A stretch of DNA of 64,000 nt from Marinomonas vulgaris (GTDB lineage Bacteria > Pseudomonadota > Gammaproteobacteria > Pseudomonadales > Marinomonadaceae). The notes beneath the pieces were generated by a model, which was not told where the DNA came from, ran no database searches, and saw only the letters and a list, made by a program, of their open reading frames with translations. Shown one piece after another: positions 1 through 8,681 of this stretch. Positions within the stretch are counted from its first letter, which is position 1, and each line of letters starts with the position of its first letter. Location: contig NZ_JAGSSV010000003.1 in assembly GCF_018145875.1 (NCBI RefSeq), positions 62,001 through 126,000 on the forward strand, written 5' to 3'. A program made the position numbers and the translations under genes.

Positions 1-920
1 ACGTTGTGATCGTTCACCAGCGTTTCTAATGCTGCGTTGTTGCGAGCGGTAAACTCGTTCAACATAGCGAGGTTAGCCTGTTGTGCTGCTGCACGAACGA
101 TACCTTGTAGGTCCGCTGGCAAAGCGTTGTACGCGTCTTTGTTCACCAAGGCTTCGATCGCAGAGCCTGGCTCTTGCCAACCTGGGTAGTAGTAGTATTT
201 CGCCGCTTTGTACAAACCAAAAGCGAGGTCGTTATACGGCCCTACCCATTCGGTCGCATCGATCGTACCGGTTTGAAGCGCAGTGAAAATTTCGCTGCCT
301 GGCAAGTTCACCATCACAGCGCCGACTTTTTTCATCACTTCGCCGCCAAGACCTGGCATGCGCATTTTTAGGCCTTTGAAGTCGTCAACCGAATTGATCT
401 CTTTGTTGAACCAACCGCCCATTTGCGCGCCTGAGTTACCTGCCGCCATCGGAATCACATTAAAAGGCGCGTACACCTCTTCCCATAAATCCAAACCACC
501 GCCGTATTCCAACCAAGCGTTAAATTCTTGCGCCGTCATACCAAAAGGCACAGACGAGAAAAATTGCACCGCTGGCGCCTTGCCTTTCCAGTAATACGCC
601 GTACTGTGCGCCATTTCGGCCGTGCCACGGGACACCGCATCAAAGGCTTCTAGTGCAGGAACCAATTCACCTGCCGCATAGACCTTCACTTCCAAGCGAC
701 CGTTCGACATGGTGTTAATGTTCTTTGCTAACGCCTCTGCACCGGTTCCTAAACCAGGGAAATTTTTTGGCCAAGTTGTGACCATTTTCCACTGAATTTT
801 TTCGACTTTTTGTTCTGCTTTCGCCGTCTCTTCGGCTTTATCAGAACCACCACACGCAACCAAGGTTGCGGCTGCCAAACCGACTAACGCCAGCTTGCTC
901 CACGTTTTTAGTGTTTTCAT
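1..920 (-). CDS. TRAP transporter solute-binding lipoprotein (partial, C-terminus beyond window)
   Basis: Periplasmic substrate-binding protein (DctP/TakP type) of a tripartite TRAP transporter, which captures an organic acid and delivers it to the QM membrane subunits. It starts at the ATG complementary to 918-920 and runs off the left edge, so the last part is missing. The N-terminus is a lipoprotein signal (about 22 residues) with a lipobox ending ACGG. After it come the typical segments VTTWPKNFPG, SRGTAEM, YYWKGK and KMRMPGLGGEV; the arginine in the last is the usual carboxylate-binding region. It is a close paralogue of the next gene upstream (1254-2378), nearly identical over long stretches. 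Membrane subunits are not in the window. The substrate is not readable from sequence; 2-oxoacids are suggested by the TakP-like look. Confidence 0.9.
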   Translation of the reverse strand, partial: MKTLKTWSKLALVGLAAATLVACGGSDKAEETAKAEQKVEKIQWKMVTTWPKNFPGLGTGAEALAKNINTMSNGRLEVKVYAAGELVPALEAFDAVSRGTAEMAHSTAYYWKGKAPAVQFFSSVPFGMTAQEFNAWLEYGGGLDLWEEVYAPFNVIPMAAGNSGAQMGGWFNKEINSVDDFKGLKMRMPGLGGEVMKKVGAVMVNLPGSEIFTALQTGTIDATEWVGPYNDLAFGLYKAAKYYYYPGWQEPGSAIEALVNKDAYNALPADLQGIVRAAAQQANLAMLNEFTARNNAALETLVNDHN

Positions 921-1253
921 TTTTTATCCCTTAGGAAACGGTTTGTTTATTTTTATCAGATCAAGCGCCATGGCTTGCAACATCACACAACCCTAATTGT
1001 GTAATGCGAGACAGGGTTTGCGAACACCTATTCATGTTGGCAAACCTGACCCTTTAGTCACATTTCGTGCACTAAGTGGTCTGAATAGTATGAATTGCAG
1101 CCGCTGCCCTCAAGCGCTTTTTTCAATTTCTGTGACAATCAGCATAATTTCATCGAGATGGCGTCGCACAAAGCAAAAAAAGCGCCCTTGCTCATCACAA
1201 AGACGCTTTTAAACACTCATTTTCATGAATGATATCGTCAGAACATTCGCGAA
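921..1253. other. 333-bp spacer between the two TRAP binding-protein genes
   Basis: No gene is visible. It holds the terminator of the upstream paralogue (1174-1210) and therefore probably a separate promoter for the gene at 1-920. Two inverted repeats that might be operators lie here: ACACAA/TTGTGT at 985-1002 and GGTTTGC/GCAAACC at 1015-1046 with an 18-base gap. Neither could be tied to a known regulator. Confidence 0.5.
1174..1210 (-). terminator. Rho-independent terminator after the second TRAP binding-protein gene
   Basis: Read on the minus strand, a 12-pair stem beginning AAAAGCG and closing CGCTTTT (two G-U pairs, 9-base loop) runs into a T tract. It lies 44 bases after the stop codon of the gene at 1254-2378, so the two binding-protein genes are probably separate transcripts. 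Confidence 0.75.
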
Positions 1254-2378
1254 TTAATCGTTGGCTCTGGCGTTGATAAAGGCACGTTCTGAAATATCAT
1301 GCCACTGGCTAACAGAATCCAAAAAGGCTTTAAACGACACATATACTTTGTTGCTCATCTCATCGTTTGCTGCCACTTCTGCCAATGTTTCAGCGGATGC
1401 TACTTTTAACGCCGCCAGCAAGTCGTCTGGGAAGCGTTTCAAAATGACATTGTGCTCGTCTACTAACGAGGTCAACGCCGCGTTGTTACGAGCCGTTAAC
1501 TCATTCAACATAGACGAATTGGCTTTTTGTGTCGCTGTACGGACGATTTCTTGCAAATCCGCCGGTAAGGCTTCAAATGCTTCTTTGTTGAACAAGGCTT
1601 CTACCGCTGAACCTGGCTCTTGCCAGCCTGGGTAGTAGTAATACTTGGCCGCTTTATACAAACCAAAGGCCAAATCGTTGTAAGGACCTACCCACTCGGT
1701 CGCGTCGATCGCCCCCGTTTGCAAAGCCGTGAACATTTCGCTGCCTGGCATGTTCACCATCACCGCGCCCATTTTCTTCATTACTTCGCCGCCCAAGCCT
1801 GGCATGCGCATTTTCAGACCTTGGAAGTCCTCTAGGGAATTGATTTCTTTGTTAAACCAACCGCCCATTTGCGCGCCCGTGTTACCGGCTGCCATAGGGA
1901 TCACGTTAAAAGGCGCGTACACCTCTTCCCACAAAGCCAAACCGCCGCCAAATTCCAGCCACGCGTTAAACTCTTGCGCCGTCATACCAAAAGGCACAGA
2001 CGAGAAAAATTGCACCGCAGGCGCTTTGCCTTTCCAGTAATAGGCCGAAGTGTGACCCATTTCCGCTGTACCACGAGACACCGCATCAAACACTTCTAGC
2101 GCTGGGACAAGTTCGCCCGCCGCGTACACTTTCACTTCCAAACGGCCGTTTGACATGGCGGTAATGTTCTTCGCCAACGCTTCAGCACCCGTACCCAAAC
2201 CAGGGAAGTTTTTCGGCCAAGTCGTGACCATTTTCCATTGAATTTTTTCGACTTTTTGTTCTGCTTTTTGTGCTGTATTGGTGGATTCTTCCGTGTTATC
2301 CGAACCACCACACGCTACCAATGACAACGCCAACAAGCCAGCAAACGCCCACTTGCCCAAACCCATTACATTACGCAT
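1254..2378 (-). CDS. TRAP transporter solute-binding lipoprotein (DctP/TakP type)
   Basis: Full-length 374-residue periplasmic binding protein of a TRAP transporter. The signal sequence has a lipobox (LSLVAC, cysteine about residue 23), so the mature protein is probably lipid-anchored. The fold markers match the DctP family: WKMVTTWPKNFPG near residue 48, the AAGELVPALEVFDAVSRGTAEM segment, KMRMPGLGGEV near 190 and a YYYYPGWQEPGSA stretch near 245. An internal ATG four codons in is an alternative start. It is followed by a terminator and then by a very similar paralogue (1-920), a recent tandem duplication. The substrate is unknown; TakP-like proteins bind 2-oxoacids. Confidence 0.92.
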   Translation of the reverse strand: MRNVMGLGKWAFAGLLALSLVACGGSDNTEESTNTAQKAEQKVEKIQWKMVTTWPKNFPGLGTGAEALAKNITAMSNGRLEVKVYAAGELVPALEVFDAVSRGTAEMGHTSAYYWKGKAPAVQFFSSVPFGMTAQEFNAWLEFGGGLALWEEVYAPFNVIPMAAGNTGAQMGGWFNKEINSLEDFQGLKMRMPGLGGEVMKKMGAVMVNMPGSEMFTALQTGAIDATEWVGPYNDLAFGLYKAAKYYYYPGWQEPGSAVEALFNKEAFEALPADLQEIVRTATQKANSSMLNELTARNNAALTSLVDEHNVILKRFPDDLLAALKVASAETLAEVAANDEMSNKVYVSFKAFLDSVSQWHDISERAFINARAND

Positions 2379-2527
2379 TATTATTCCTCAGGGAGCCAGT
2401 TACTTGATAATCAAACCGTCTGTCCCTGACCAAAGGCGCGCCCAAACGCCCCCCACAGAGATAGAATCAACAACCGACGAGATCGAGACCATCGTCCATT
2501 GTTGTATTTTTATTTTAAGATCAGACA

Positions 2528-2565
2528 GAAAAACGCCCTTTTCCTGCAAAAACAACAAAAGGGCG
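2528..2565 (-). terminator. Terminator of the Gfo/Idh/MocA oxidoreductase gene
   Basis: A perfect nine-base stem (CGCCCTTTT with AAAAGGGCG) around a 14-base loop is followed on the minus strand by GTTTTTCTG. It lies about 80 bases beyond the stop codon at 2647. Confidence 0.75.
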
Positions 2566-2646
2566 AAAGATGATAAGAACTGGAGGCCGATTGCTCAACC
2601 TTTTTCCGTCGAAACCAATCGATTTATACCAATGCCGATGCAGCCT

Positions 2647-3705
2647 CTAAAGCGAAGGGGAGTAACTCCATGACATACGCTGACCACTTTCTGCCGATTG
2701 CTCGGCCAAACACAACAAATAGATCAACTGACAAGCCTGCACATTCGATACCGGTGCCTCGCCTTTGTTGAGAATAGCATCACGTAATTGCCCATAAAAC
2801 GCCGCATATTCCCCTTGTGTTGACGCTTCAACCACGGTTTCAATCGTATTTTGATCGTAGGCCACAAAACGGGTAACGCGCTGCTGGGTCGCTTGCGATG
2901 GAAAATAGGGTTCCCATGGCATTTGTCCGCCACGCAGGGCTTCTTCTTGCGGGTCTAACCCCACACATTGCCAGCTACCCTGGGTAAAGCGGGCGTTGAA
3001 ACGGCGCATTTCACCCGCTTCAAACGGCGTCGACGCCAAACGAATGCGCTTATCGTCGTAACCTAATTCAATTTCAAACCAATCGTGGGTGGGGCTATTG
3101 TCACGCAATGCATCGATGCTCGCGTGTAGCCACTTAGGTGGGCCGAACAAACACAAGGCCTGATCCAACAAATGTGACCCTAAATCCCAGAAAATCCCCG
3201 CGCCAACGCCTGGTTCCTCGCGCCATCGTGCCTGTGCCGTTGGACGAAAACGATCAAAGCGCGATTCTAAATGCTTCAACCCCCCCAATTCGCCACTGTC
3301 GATCAAGGCTTTTAGACGTAGAAAATCCCCGTCAAAGCGACGATTTTGATACACACAAAATACCACGCCTTTTTGCTTGGCTAGGGTACAGAGTTGCTCT
3401 ATTTCGGCGACTGTAGTCACAGAAGGCTTCTCTAGCAACACGTGTTTGCTATTTTCCAGCGCCAATCGAGCCTGATCGAAATGCAGCGCATTCGGTGTGG
3501 TAATCACCACCAAATCCACCTGTTCTGCCATACACACATCGGCGGGCGACGATACCACAGACACTTCTGGCATCACCGACAATACCTCGTCGGCCTTAGA
3601 GCTGCAGACGTACGTCATCGTCATACCAGCATCATTTATCACAAACGGCGTATGAAACACTCGCCCCGATAAACCAAACCCGATCAAACCAACACGAATC
3701 GCCAT
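2647..3705 (-). CDS. Gfo/Idh/MocA family NAD(P)-dependent oxidoreductase
   Basis: 352-residue cytoplasmic dehydrogenase resembling E. coli YdgJ. The N-terminal Rossmann fold shows GLIGFGLSGRVFH near residue 7 and the family EKP motif (LLEKPSVT, near residue 93). The C-terminal alpha/beta sheet domain contains WDLGSHLLDQAL, which holds the conserved D-x-x-x-H of the family. Members oxidise or reduce sugars, polyols and related compounds; the substrate cannot be told here. It is followed by its own terminator and preceded by uvrD on the same strand with a 125-base gap, so it is probably a separate transcript. Confidence 0.9.
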   Translation of the reverse strand: MAIRVGLIGFGLSGRVFHTPFVINDAGMTMTYVCSSKADEVLSVMPEVSVVSSPADVCMAEQVDLVVITTPNALHFDQARLALENSKHVLLEKPSVTTVAEIEQLCTLAKQKGVVFCVYQNRRFDGDFLRLKALIDSGELGGLKHLESRFDRFRPTAQARWREEPGVGAGIFWDLGSHLLDQALCLFGPPKWLHASIDALRDNSPTHDWFEIELGYDDKRIRLASTPFEAGEMRRFNARFTQGSWQCVGLDPQEEALRGGQMPWEPYFPSQATQQRVTRFVAYDQNTIETVVEASTQGEYAAFYGQLRDAILNKGEAPVSNVQACQLIYLLCLAEQSAESGQRMSWSYSPSL

Positions 3706-3791
3706 GCGTCACTCCTTACATCTCGTTTTTATAATTATGCACTCTGTCTAAATGACGCTTTCATTTATCGCGTCACCTTAGATACTCTATT

Positions 3792-3814
3792 TGTCTGTTC
3801 AAACTGTCTGTTCA
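3792..3814. repeat. Tandem 10-bp direct repeat upstream of the Gfo/Idh oxidoreductase
   Basis: TGTCTGTTCA occurs twice (3792-3801 and 3805-3814), 13 bases start to start, about 90-110 bases upstream of the oxidoreductase start and just past the uvrD stop. It could be a regulator site; no matching regulator was recognised. Confidence 0.4.
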
Positions 3815-3830
3815 TACTAACAAGCAGAAA

Positions 3831-6044
3831 CTACAAAACCTCCAATTTCGCAAACGACAACACTAGCCATTTAGTGCCTTCGTCATCGAAGTTCACTTGC
3901 ACTCGAGCTTGTGGCCCTTGGCCTTCGTAGTTAATCACTAAACCTTCACCAAACACTGGATGGTTCACCCGATCGCCCATGTTCACGGTGACCTCTGGCG
4001 CTTTGTAACTGTTTAACAGGCTGCTGTTTTGCAGTTTGCTTTTCTCTTGCTGATAATCTGGGCGTTGCAAGGACACAGGACGACTGACTTGTGAGCGCAA
4101 GCGCACTTCTTCTAAGCATTCCGCGGGCAATTCCTTGATAAAACGCGAGGGACTGTTGAAGGATTCGCTGCCAAACAAACGACGGGATTCCGCGTAGGTA
4201 ATGTAGAGCTTTTCCATCGCGCGCGTGATGCCCACGTAACACAAGCGGCGCTCTTCTTCGAGGCGACCTGGCTCTTCAAACGACATTTTACTCGGGAAAA
4301 CGTTCTCTTCTACGCCGGTCAAAAACACCAACGGAAACTCCAAGCCTTTGGCGGAGTGCAAGGTCATCAACTGTACGGCGTCTTGATATTCATCCGCTTG
4401 GGCGTCGCCGGCATCCAACACGGCTTTATCGAGGAAGGCCATCAGCGGCGAACTGAATTCTTCGTCTTCATCGCTCCAACTAAAACCACCGGCGGCACCG
4501 ACCAACTCTTTTAAGTTTTCGATGCGCGCTTCGCCTTTTTCGCCTTTCTCTTTTTCATGGAACGGAATCAAACCGGCTTCTTCGATAATCTGCTCGAAAA
4601 TGTCGTTTAAGTTCAAATCCGGCTGCTGTACCGTGGTGGTCAACCCCTCAATTAACTGCAAAAAGGCGTTTATGGCATTGGTCGCCCGAGCCGTCATCAA
4701 AGATTGTCGTACCACTTCTTGCGCGGCTTGCCACATGGAGCAGCCATTGTCACGGGCGATTTCTCGCAAGGTGCCAATGCTGCGCTCGCCAATACCGCGA
4801 GGCGGCACATTGATAACGCGCTCCATGGCGCCATCGTCGTTCGGATCTAACGCCAATCGTGCGTACGCCAAGGCGTTTTTGATTTCCAAACGGTCATAGA
4901 ATCTGTGCCCACCATAAATACGATAAGCAATCTGTTCCCGAACTAGGCATTCCTCAATCACACGTGATTGTGCATTGGAGCGGTACAGAATCGCCATGTC
5001 CACCAGCGGTGTACCCTTGTCGTGCCACTGCTTGATGATGCCCATGATGAAACGCGCTTCGTCTTGTTCGTTAAAGCCAGCGTACAAAGAAATAGCATCA
5101 CCGTCGCCGCTTTCTGTCCATAACTCTTTGCCTAGGCGATCGTTGTTGTTCTTAATCAAACCGTTAGCTGCATTCAGTATATGGCCTGTAGAGCGGTAGT
5201 TTTGTTCTAGTCGCACCGTGCCGACGTCTTTGAAATCTTTGGTGAAATTTTGGATGTTTTCGATTTTCGCCCCACGCCAGCCGTAAATGGACTGGTCATC
5301 GTCGCCGACCGCGGTAATCGTACCCTGATCACCCACCATGATGCGTAGCCAAGCGTATTGAATGGTGTTGGTGTCTTGGAACTCGTCCACCAGCACGTGG
5401 CGAAAACGCTCTTGATAATGGCGTAACAACGTCGGTGTGCTGAGCATGAGTTCATGGGCGCGCAGTAACAGCTCGCCAAAGTCCAATAAGCCGCCGCGTT
5501 CACACGCTTCTTCGTAGTGGTAATACAGCTCTCGCATGCCTTTGTAGAAAGGGTCGTGACTGTCTGGCACGTGCGCTGCACGGCGACCTTCGTCTTTTTG
5601 GCCGTTGATAAACCAACACACTTGCTTGGGTGGCCAGCGGGTGTCGTCGATGCTGAGCTCGCGCATGATGCGTTTCACTAGGCGCAGTTGATCGTCGCTG
5701 TCCATAATCTGGAAGTTTTCTTTTAGCCCAGCATCACGCCAGTGAGCGCGCAGTAAGCGATGTGCTAAGCCGTGAAAGGTGCCTACCCACATGCCCTGTG
5801 GCGGTACACCGACCAACTGTTCGATTCGCCCCTGCATTTCACGAGCAGCTTTGTTGGTAAAGGTCACCGCCATCAGGCTATAAGGCGACAATTCATAGGC
5901 GTGCATTAGCCACGCAATACGGTGTACCAAGACTCGTGTTTTGCCCGACCCCGCGCCAGCCAGTACCAAGCTATTTTGCAGCGGTGCGGCGACCGCTTCA
6001 CGTTGCTTGTCGTTAAGTGAGTCGAGGATAAAAGAAACGTCCAT
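3831..6044 (-). CDS. uvrD: DNA helicase II UvrD
   Basis: 737-residue superfamily 1A 3'-5' helicase acting in nucleotide excision and mismatch repair. The N-terminus (LDSLNDKQREAVAAP) is nearly that of E. coli UvrD. Walker A is GAGSGKT at 30-36, then VTFTNKAAREM (motif Ia), VDEFQDTN (Walker B, near 220), GDDDQSIYGWRGA (motif III, near 250), LEQNYRS (motif IV), LMTLHSAKGLEFP (motif V) and EERRLCYVGITRA (motif VI). The last 50 residues (GDRVNHPVFGEG onward) form the C-terminal Tudor-like domain. The length matches the family (about 720). No LexA box was seen upstream. Confidence 0.97.
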   Translation of the reverse strand: MDVSFILDSLNDKQREAVAAPLQNSLVLAGAGSGKTRVLVHRIAWLMHAYELSPYSLMAVTFTNKAAREMQGRIEQLVGVPPQGMWVGTFHGLAHRLLRAHWRDAGLKENFQIMDSDDQLRLVKRIMRELSIDDTRWPPKQVCWFINGQKDEGRRAAHVPDSHDPFYKGMRELYYHYEEACERGGLLDFGELLLRAHELMLSTPTLLRHYQERFRHVLVDEFQDTNTIQYAWLRIMVGDQGTITAVGDDDQSIYGWRGAKIENIQNFTKDFKDVGTVRLEQNYRSTGHILNAANGLIKNNNDRLGKELWTESGDGDAISLYAGFNEQDEARFIMGIIKQWHDKGTPLVDMAILYRSNAQSRVIEECLVREQIAYRIYGGHRFYDRLEIKNALAYARLALDPNDDGAMERVINVPPRGIGERSIGTLREIARDNGCSMWQAAQEVVRQSLMTARATNAINAFLQLIEGLTTTVQQPDLNLNDIFEQIIEEAGLIPFHEKEKGEKGEARIENLKELVGAAGGFSWSDEDEEFSSPLMAFLDKAVLDAGDAQADEYQDAVQLMTLHSAKGLEFPLVFLTGVEENVFPSKMSFEEPGRLEEERRLCYVGITRAMEKLYITYAESRRLFGSESFNSPSRFIKELPAECLEEVRLRSQVSRPVSLQRPDYQQEKSKLQNSSLLNSYKAPEVTVNMGDRVNHPVFGEGLVINYEGQGPQARVQVNFDDEGTKWLVLSFAKLEVL

Positions 6045-6229
6045 TACATTCCGCCATGATTAATTAATCTGTTTGTCATAAAAAACACGTAGAAAATAGG
6101 TTGATTTTCAATCGATTTACGTTTTTTATTAGTTTGAAAATGCGTTGTCTGTCTATTTTGACTTTTTTCAACTGCCGATGACAGTGATCTCTGCATCCAA
6201 TGTCATTGAACGTACAAAAGGAGATTACG

Positions 6230-6433
6230 ATGAGCGATTTTGTAGCCACACTCACTGAAGTTAAAACCAACATTATGCACGCTTCGATAAGCTTGGAAAA
6301 TGAATCAAAAGAGCGTAATCAAAAGGAAGATGCGGCTCGTATGCGAAAAGCTCGACGCGCCATAGAGCAACATCTTGAACAGCGACGTTTGCATCATAAC
6401 ATTTCAAACGGTTGGGACGATGAGCCTATTTGA
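6230..6433 (+). CDS. Small basic/charged protein, possibly PA3496-like
   Basis: 67-residue protein starting at ATG 6230, seven bases after a clear AAAGGAG ribosome site; an in-frame upstream ATG at 6200 has no such site. It is very rich in charged residues, with a central KERNQKEDAARMRKARRAIEQHL helix and a C-terminus RRLHHNISNGWDDEPI. The RR-x-IE-x-x-LE-x-RRL pattern recalls the small PA3496 family of pseudomonads, but this is only a resemblance. No signal peptide or membrane segment. It is divergent from uvrD and followed by a strong terminator, so it is monocistronic. Function unknown. Confidence 0.72.
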   Translation: MSDFVATLTEVKTNIMHASISLENESKERNQKEDAARMRKARRAIEQHLEQRRLHHNISNGWDDEPI

Positions 6434-6471
6434 GTCACGTTATAACCTGTACTGATGGAACACTCACTGTT

Positions 6472-6505
6472 CAGACCTAACGGTCTCGTTAGGTCTGTAT
6501 TTTTT
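6472..6505 (+). terminator. Strong terminator after the small charged-protein gene
   Basis: Perfect 11-bp stem CAGACCTAACG / CGTTAGGTCTG with a GTCT loop followed by TATTTTTTC, 38 bases after the stop codon. Confidence 0.9.
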
Positions 6506-6663
6506 CATCAAAATAATCACCAATCTTGATTTACCTCTGGTAAATGCCACCCCTTTCACCTCAACTTATGGCAGTTGCTCACGTCTTGGAGTACCATACG
6601 CTTTGATTTTTACATCCTCTAATCCATAATAAAAACAGACCATAACCCTCTTGGGGAGTTACC

Positions 6664-7860
6664 ATGTTTGAACATATCCAAGCTGCTCCTGCAGACCCAA
6701 TTCTTGGCCTAAACGATGCTTATAAAAACGACACGAATCCCAATAAAATCAACTTGGGCGTTGGTGTTTACAAAGACGAGCAAGGCAACACACCTATCTT
6801 AAAAGCCGTAAAACAAGCTGAAGAGCGTTTGTTGGCAAAAGAGAAAACCAAAAGCTACCTCAGTATTGAAGGCGCACCGGCTTATCGTTCAGCCGTGCAG
6901 ACGCTTTTATTTGGTAAAGACCATAACATCATTACCAAGCAGCTTGCTCAAACAGCGCAAACTCCAGGCGGTACTGGCGCACTTCGCGTTGCCGCTGAAT
7001 TCATCAAAAAACATTTACCAGAAGCCACTATGTGGGTCAGTAACCCAACGTGGGCAAATCATCAGTCTGTTTTCCAATCTGTTGGTTTAGAGGTCGGTAG
7101 TTACGCTTACTACGATGCGGACGCCAAATCTCTGGATTTTGAAGCCATGCTGGCCAGTTTATCGCAAGTGCCGGAAGGCGATGTGGTCTTGTTCCACGGT
7201 TGCTGCCACAACCCAACGGGCATCGATCCTACACCAGAGCAGTGGTACCAATTAGCGAAGCTGTGCAGCAAACAAGGCTTCTTACCTTTGTTCGACTTTG
7301 CTTATCAAGGTTTTGGCCAAGGTTTGCAAGAAGACGCTCAGGGCTTACGCACCTTTCTTGAACATGTGCCAGAAATGCTAATCGCCAGCTCTTTTTCAAA
7401 GAACTTTGGTCTTTACAACGAACGCGTTGGCGCCTTGACGATCCTATGTGAAACCGCAGAGCAAGCCGAAAACGCCTTCACTCAAGTGAAACGCTGTATT
7501 CGTACAAACTACTCTAACCCGCCATCTCACGGTTCTGCCGTGGTGGCCGAAGTGCTGAATGACGATGAGTTGTATGCGCTTTGGGAAAGTGAAGTAAAAG
7601 GCATGCGTACCCGCATTCATGAAATGCGCAGCTTGTTTGTGAATACCTTGCGTGCCAAGGGCGTCAGCCAAGATTTCTCTTTCATTTCGAAGCAGCAAGG
7701 CATGTTCTCTTTTTCTGGCTTAACGCCCGATCAAGTCGCCCAGTTGCGCAAAGAATACGGCATCTACATTGTCGGTTCTGGTCGCATCAGTGTGGCAGGC
7801 TTAACCCATGACAATATGGAGCCCTTGTGCAGTGCGATTGCAGAGATTCTAAAAGATTAA
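6664..7860 (+). CDS. Aspartate/aromatic amino acid aminotransferase
   Basis: 398-residue class I PLP-dependent transaminase (AspC/TyrB type), interconverting aspartate or aromatic amino acids and 2-oxoglutarate with their oxoacids and glutamate in the cytoplasm. The start has GGGGAGTT before the ATG. Family marks: [16 protein letters not shown] near the N-terminus, [24 protein letters not shown], and [15 protein letters not shown] with the PLP lysine near residue 246; SGRISVAGL near the end has the substrate-carboxylate arginine. AspC and TyrB cannot be separated by eye. It is a single gene with a strong terminator. Confidence 0.93.
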   Translation: MFEHIQAAPADPILGLNDAYKNDTNPNKINLGVGVYKDEQGNTPILKAVKQAEERLLAKEKTKSYLSIEGAPAYRSAVQTLLFGKDHNIITKQLAQTAQTPGGTGALRVAAEFIKKHLPEATMWVSNPTWANHQSVFQSVGLEVGSYAYYDADAKSLDFEAMLASLSQVPEGDVVLFHGCCHNPTGIDPTPEQWYQLAKLCSKQGFLPLFDFAYQGFGQGLQEDAQGLRTFLEHVPEMLIASSFSKNFGLYNERVGALTILCETAEQAENAFTQVKRCIRTNYSNPPSHGSAVVAEVLNDDELYALWESEVKGMRTRIHEMRSLFVNTLRAKGVSQDFSFISKQQGMFSFSGLTPDQVAQLRKEYGIYIVGSGRISVAGLTHDNMEPLCSAIAEILKD

Positions 7861-7875
7861 CTATTAGTTGATCTT

Positions 7876-7912
7876 AAAAACGGCCACAAGCGATGCTTGT
7901 GGCCGTTTTTTT
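7876..7912 (+). terminator. Terminator after the aminotransferase gene
   Basis: A long, perfect stem (AAAAACGGCCACAAGC with its complement, GAT loop) followed by T residues, beginning 16 bases after the stop codon. Confidence 0.9.
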
Positions 7913-8009
7913 ATGGCTTTTATTTGTTATGTGGTCGTCGAGGCTGCTACCTTATGGCCTGTTTTTTTAAATCGTAATCATTGTCTAATATGACCAATAG
8001 GAGCGAGCG

Positions 8010-8636
8010 ATGGCCGCCACGCTGATTTACTGCTATGACCCAATGTGTAGTTGGTGTTGGGGATTTCGCCCAACTTGGAACAAACTACAAAAATCTCTAC
8101 AAAGTTTAGTCGATGCCAACCAACTCACCATTCAACCCATGCTCGGAGGCCTCGCTGTGGATTCTGATGCGCCTATGCCAGAAGATATGAAAGGTAAGCT
8201 TGAAGGCACTTGGCACCACATTCAATCAGCTTTGGGCACCGAGTTTAACTTTGACTTTTGGCGCACGGCCTCACCACGTCGCTCTACCTACCCAGCATGT
8301 CGCGCCTGTTACGTGGCAAGAGACAGCGGCCTAGAAGATGAAATGTATCATGCCATCCAAAACGCTTATTACCTGCAAGCCAAAAACCCTTCGGACCTAG
8401 ATACACTGACCGATTGCGCTGATCAAATAGGCCTAAATACAGAAGGCTTTGCCAAAGCCATGCAGCACGTGAAAGACAAACAGCTGATCGAACAAGAAAT
8501 ACAGCAAGCGCGACAGTTAGGGCTTAACTCCTTCCCTTCTTTGGCGCTGTTAATCGGCGACAAACTGACCCCGATCGCACTGGACTACAAAGATGCATCG
8601 AGCATGGTTACGGCCATAAAAAAGGCGCTGTCATAG
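8010..8636 (+). CDS. DsbA-family thioredoxin-like protein
   Basis: 208-residue thioredoxin-fold protein with the redox motif CSWC at residues 13-16 (DPMCSWCWGF), typical of the DsbA/FrnE-like cytoplasmic group. There is no signal peptide, so it is not the periplasmic DsbA. The alpha-helical insert carries RRSTYPACRACYVAR, and a cis-proline-type turn FPSLALL lies near residue 178. AGGAG lies nine bases before the ATG. The stop codon lies inside the terminator hairpin. The role is probably thiol redox chemistry or glutathione-dependent isomerisation; the substrate is unknown. Confidence 0.85.
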   Translation: MAATLIYCYDPMCSWCWGFRPTWNKLQKSLQSLVDANQLTIQPMLGGLAVDSDAPMPEDMKGKLEGTWHHIQSALGTEFNFDFWRTASPRRSTYPACRACYVARDSGLEDEMYHAIQNAYYLQAKNPSDLDTLTDCADQIGLNTEGFAKAMQHVKDKQLIEQEIQQARQLGLNSFPSLALLIGDKLTPIALDYKDASSMVTAIKKALS

Positions 8637-8644
8637 CGCCTTTT
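8620..8644 (+). terminator. Terminator overlapping the stop codon of the DsbA-family gene
   Basis: AAAAGGCGCT / AGCGCCTTTT stem with a GTCAT loop; the TAG stop at 8634-8636 is inside the hairpin. The T tract is short (TTTTCGTT), so it may be weak. Confidence 0.6.
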
Positions 8645-8681
8645 CGTTCATTCCTCTTGTCTCCGCTCGTTCAATACATTC

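Noticed and set aside
4952..4970. Palindrome AATCACACGTGATT resembling a parS core
   Set aside because: It lies inside uvrD, has a two-base insert and does not match TGTTTCACGTGAAACA. No convincing parS site was seen in the window.
6045..6229. LexA (SOS) box upstream of uvrD
   Set aside because: CTG and CAG triplets occur but no CTGT-N8-ACAG arrangement was found.
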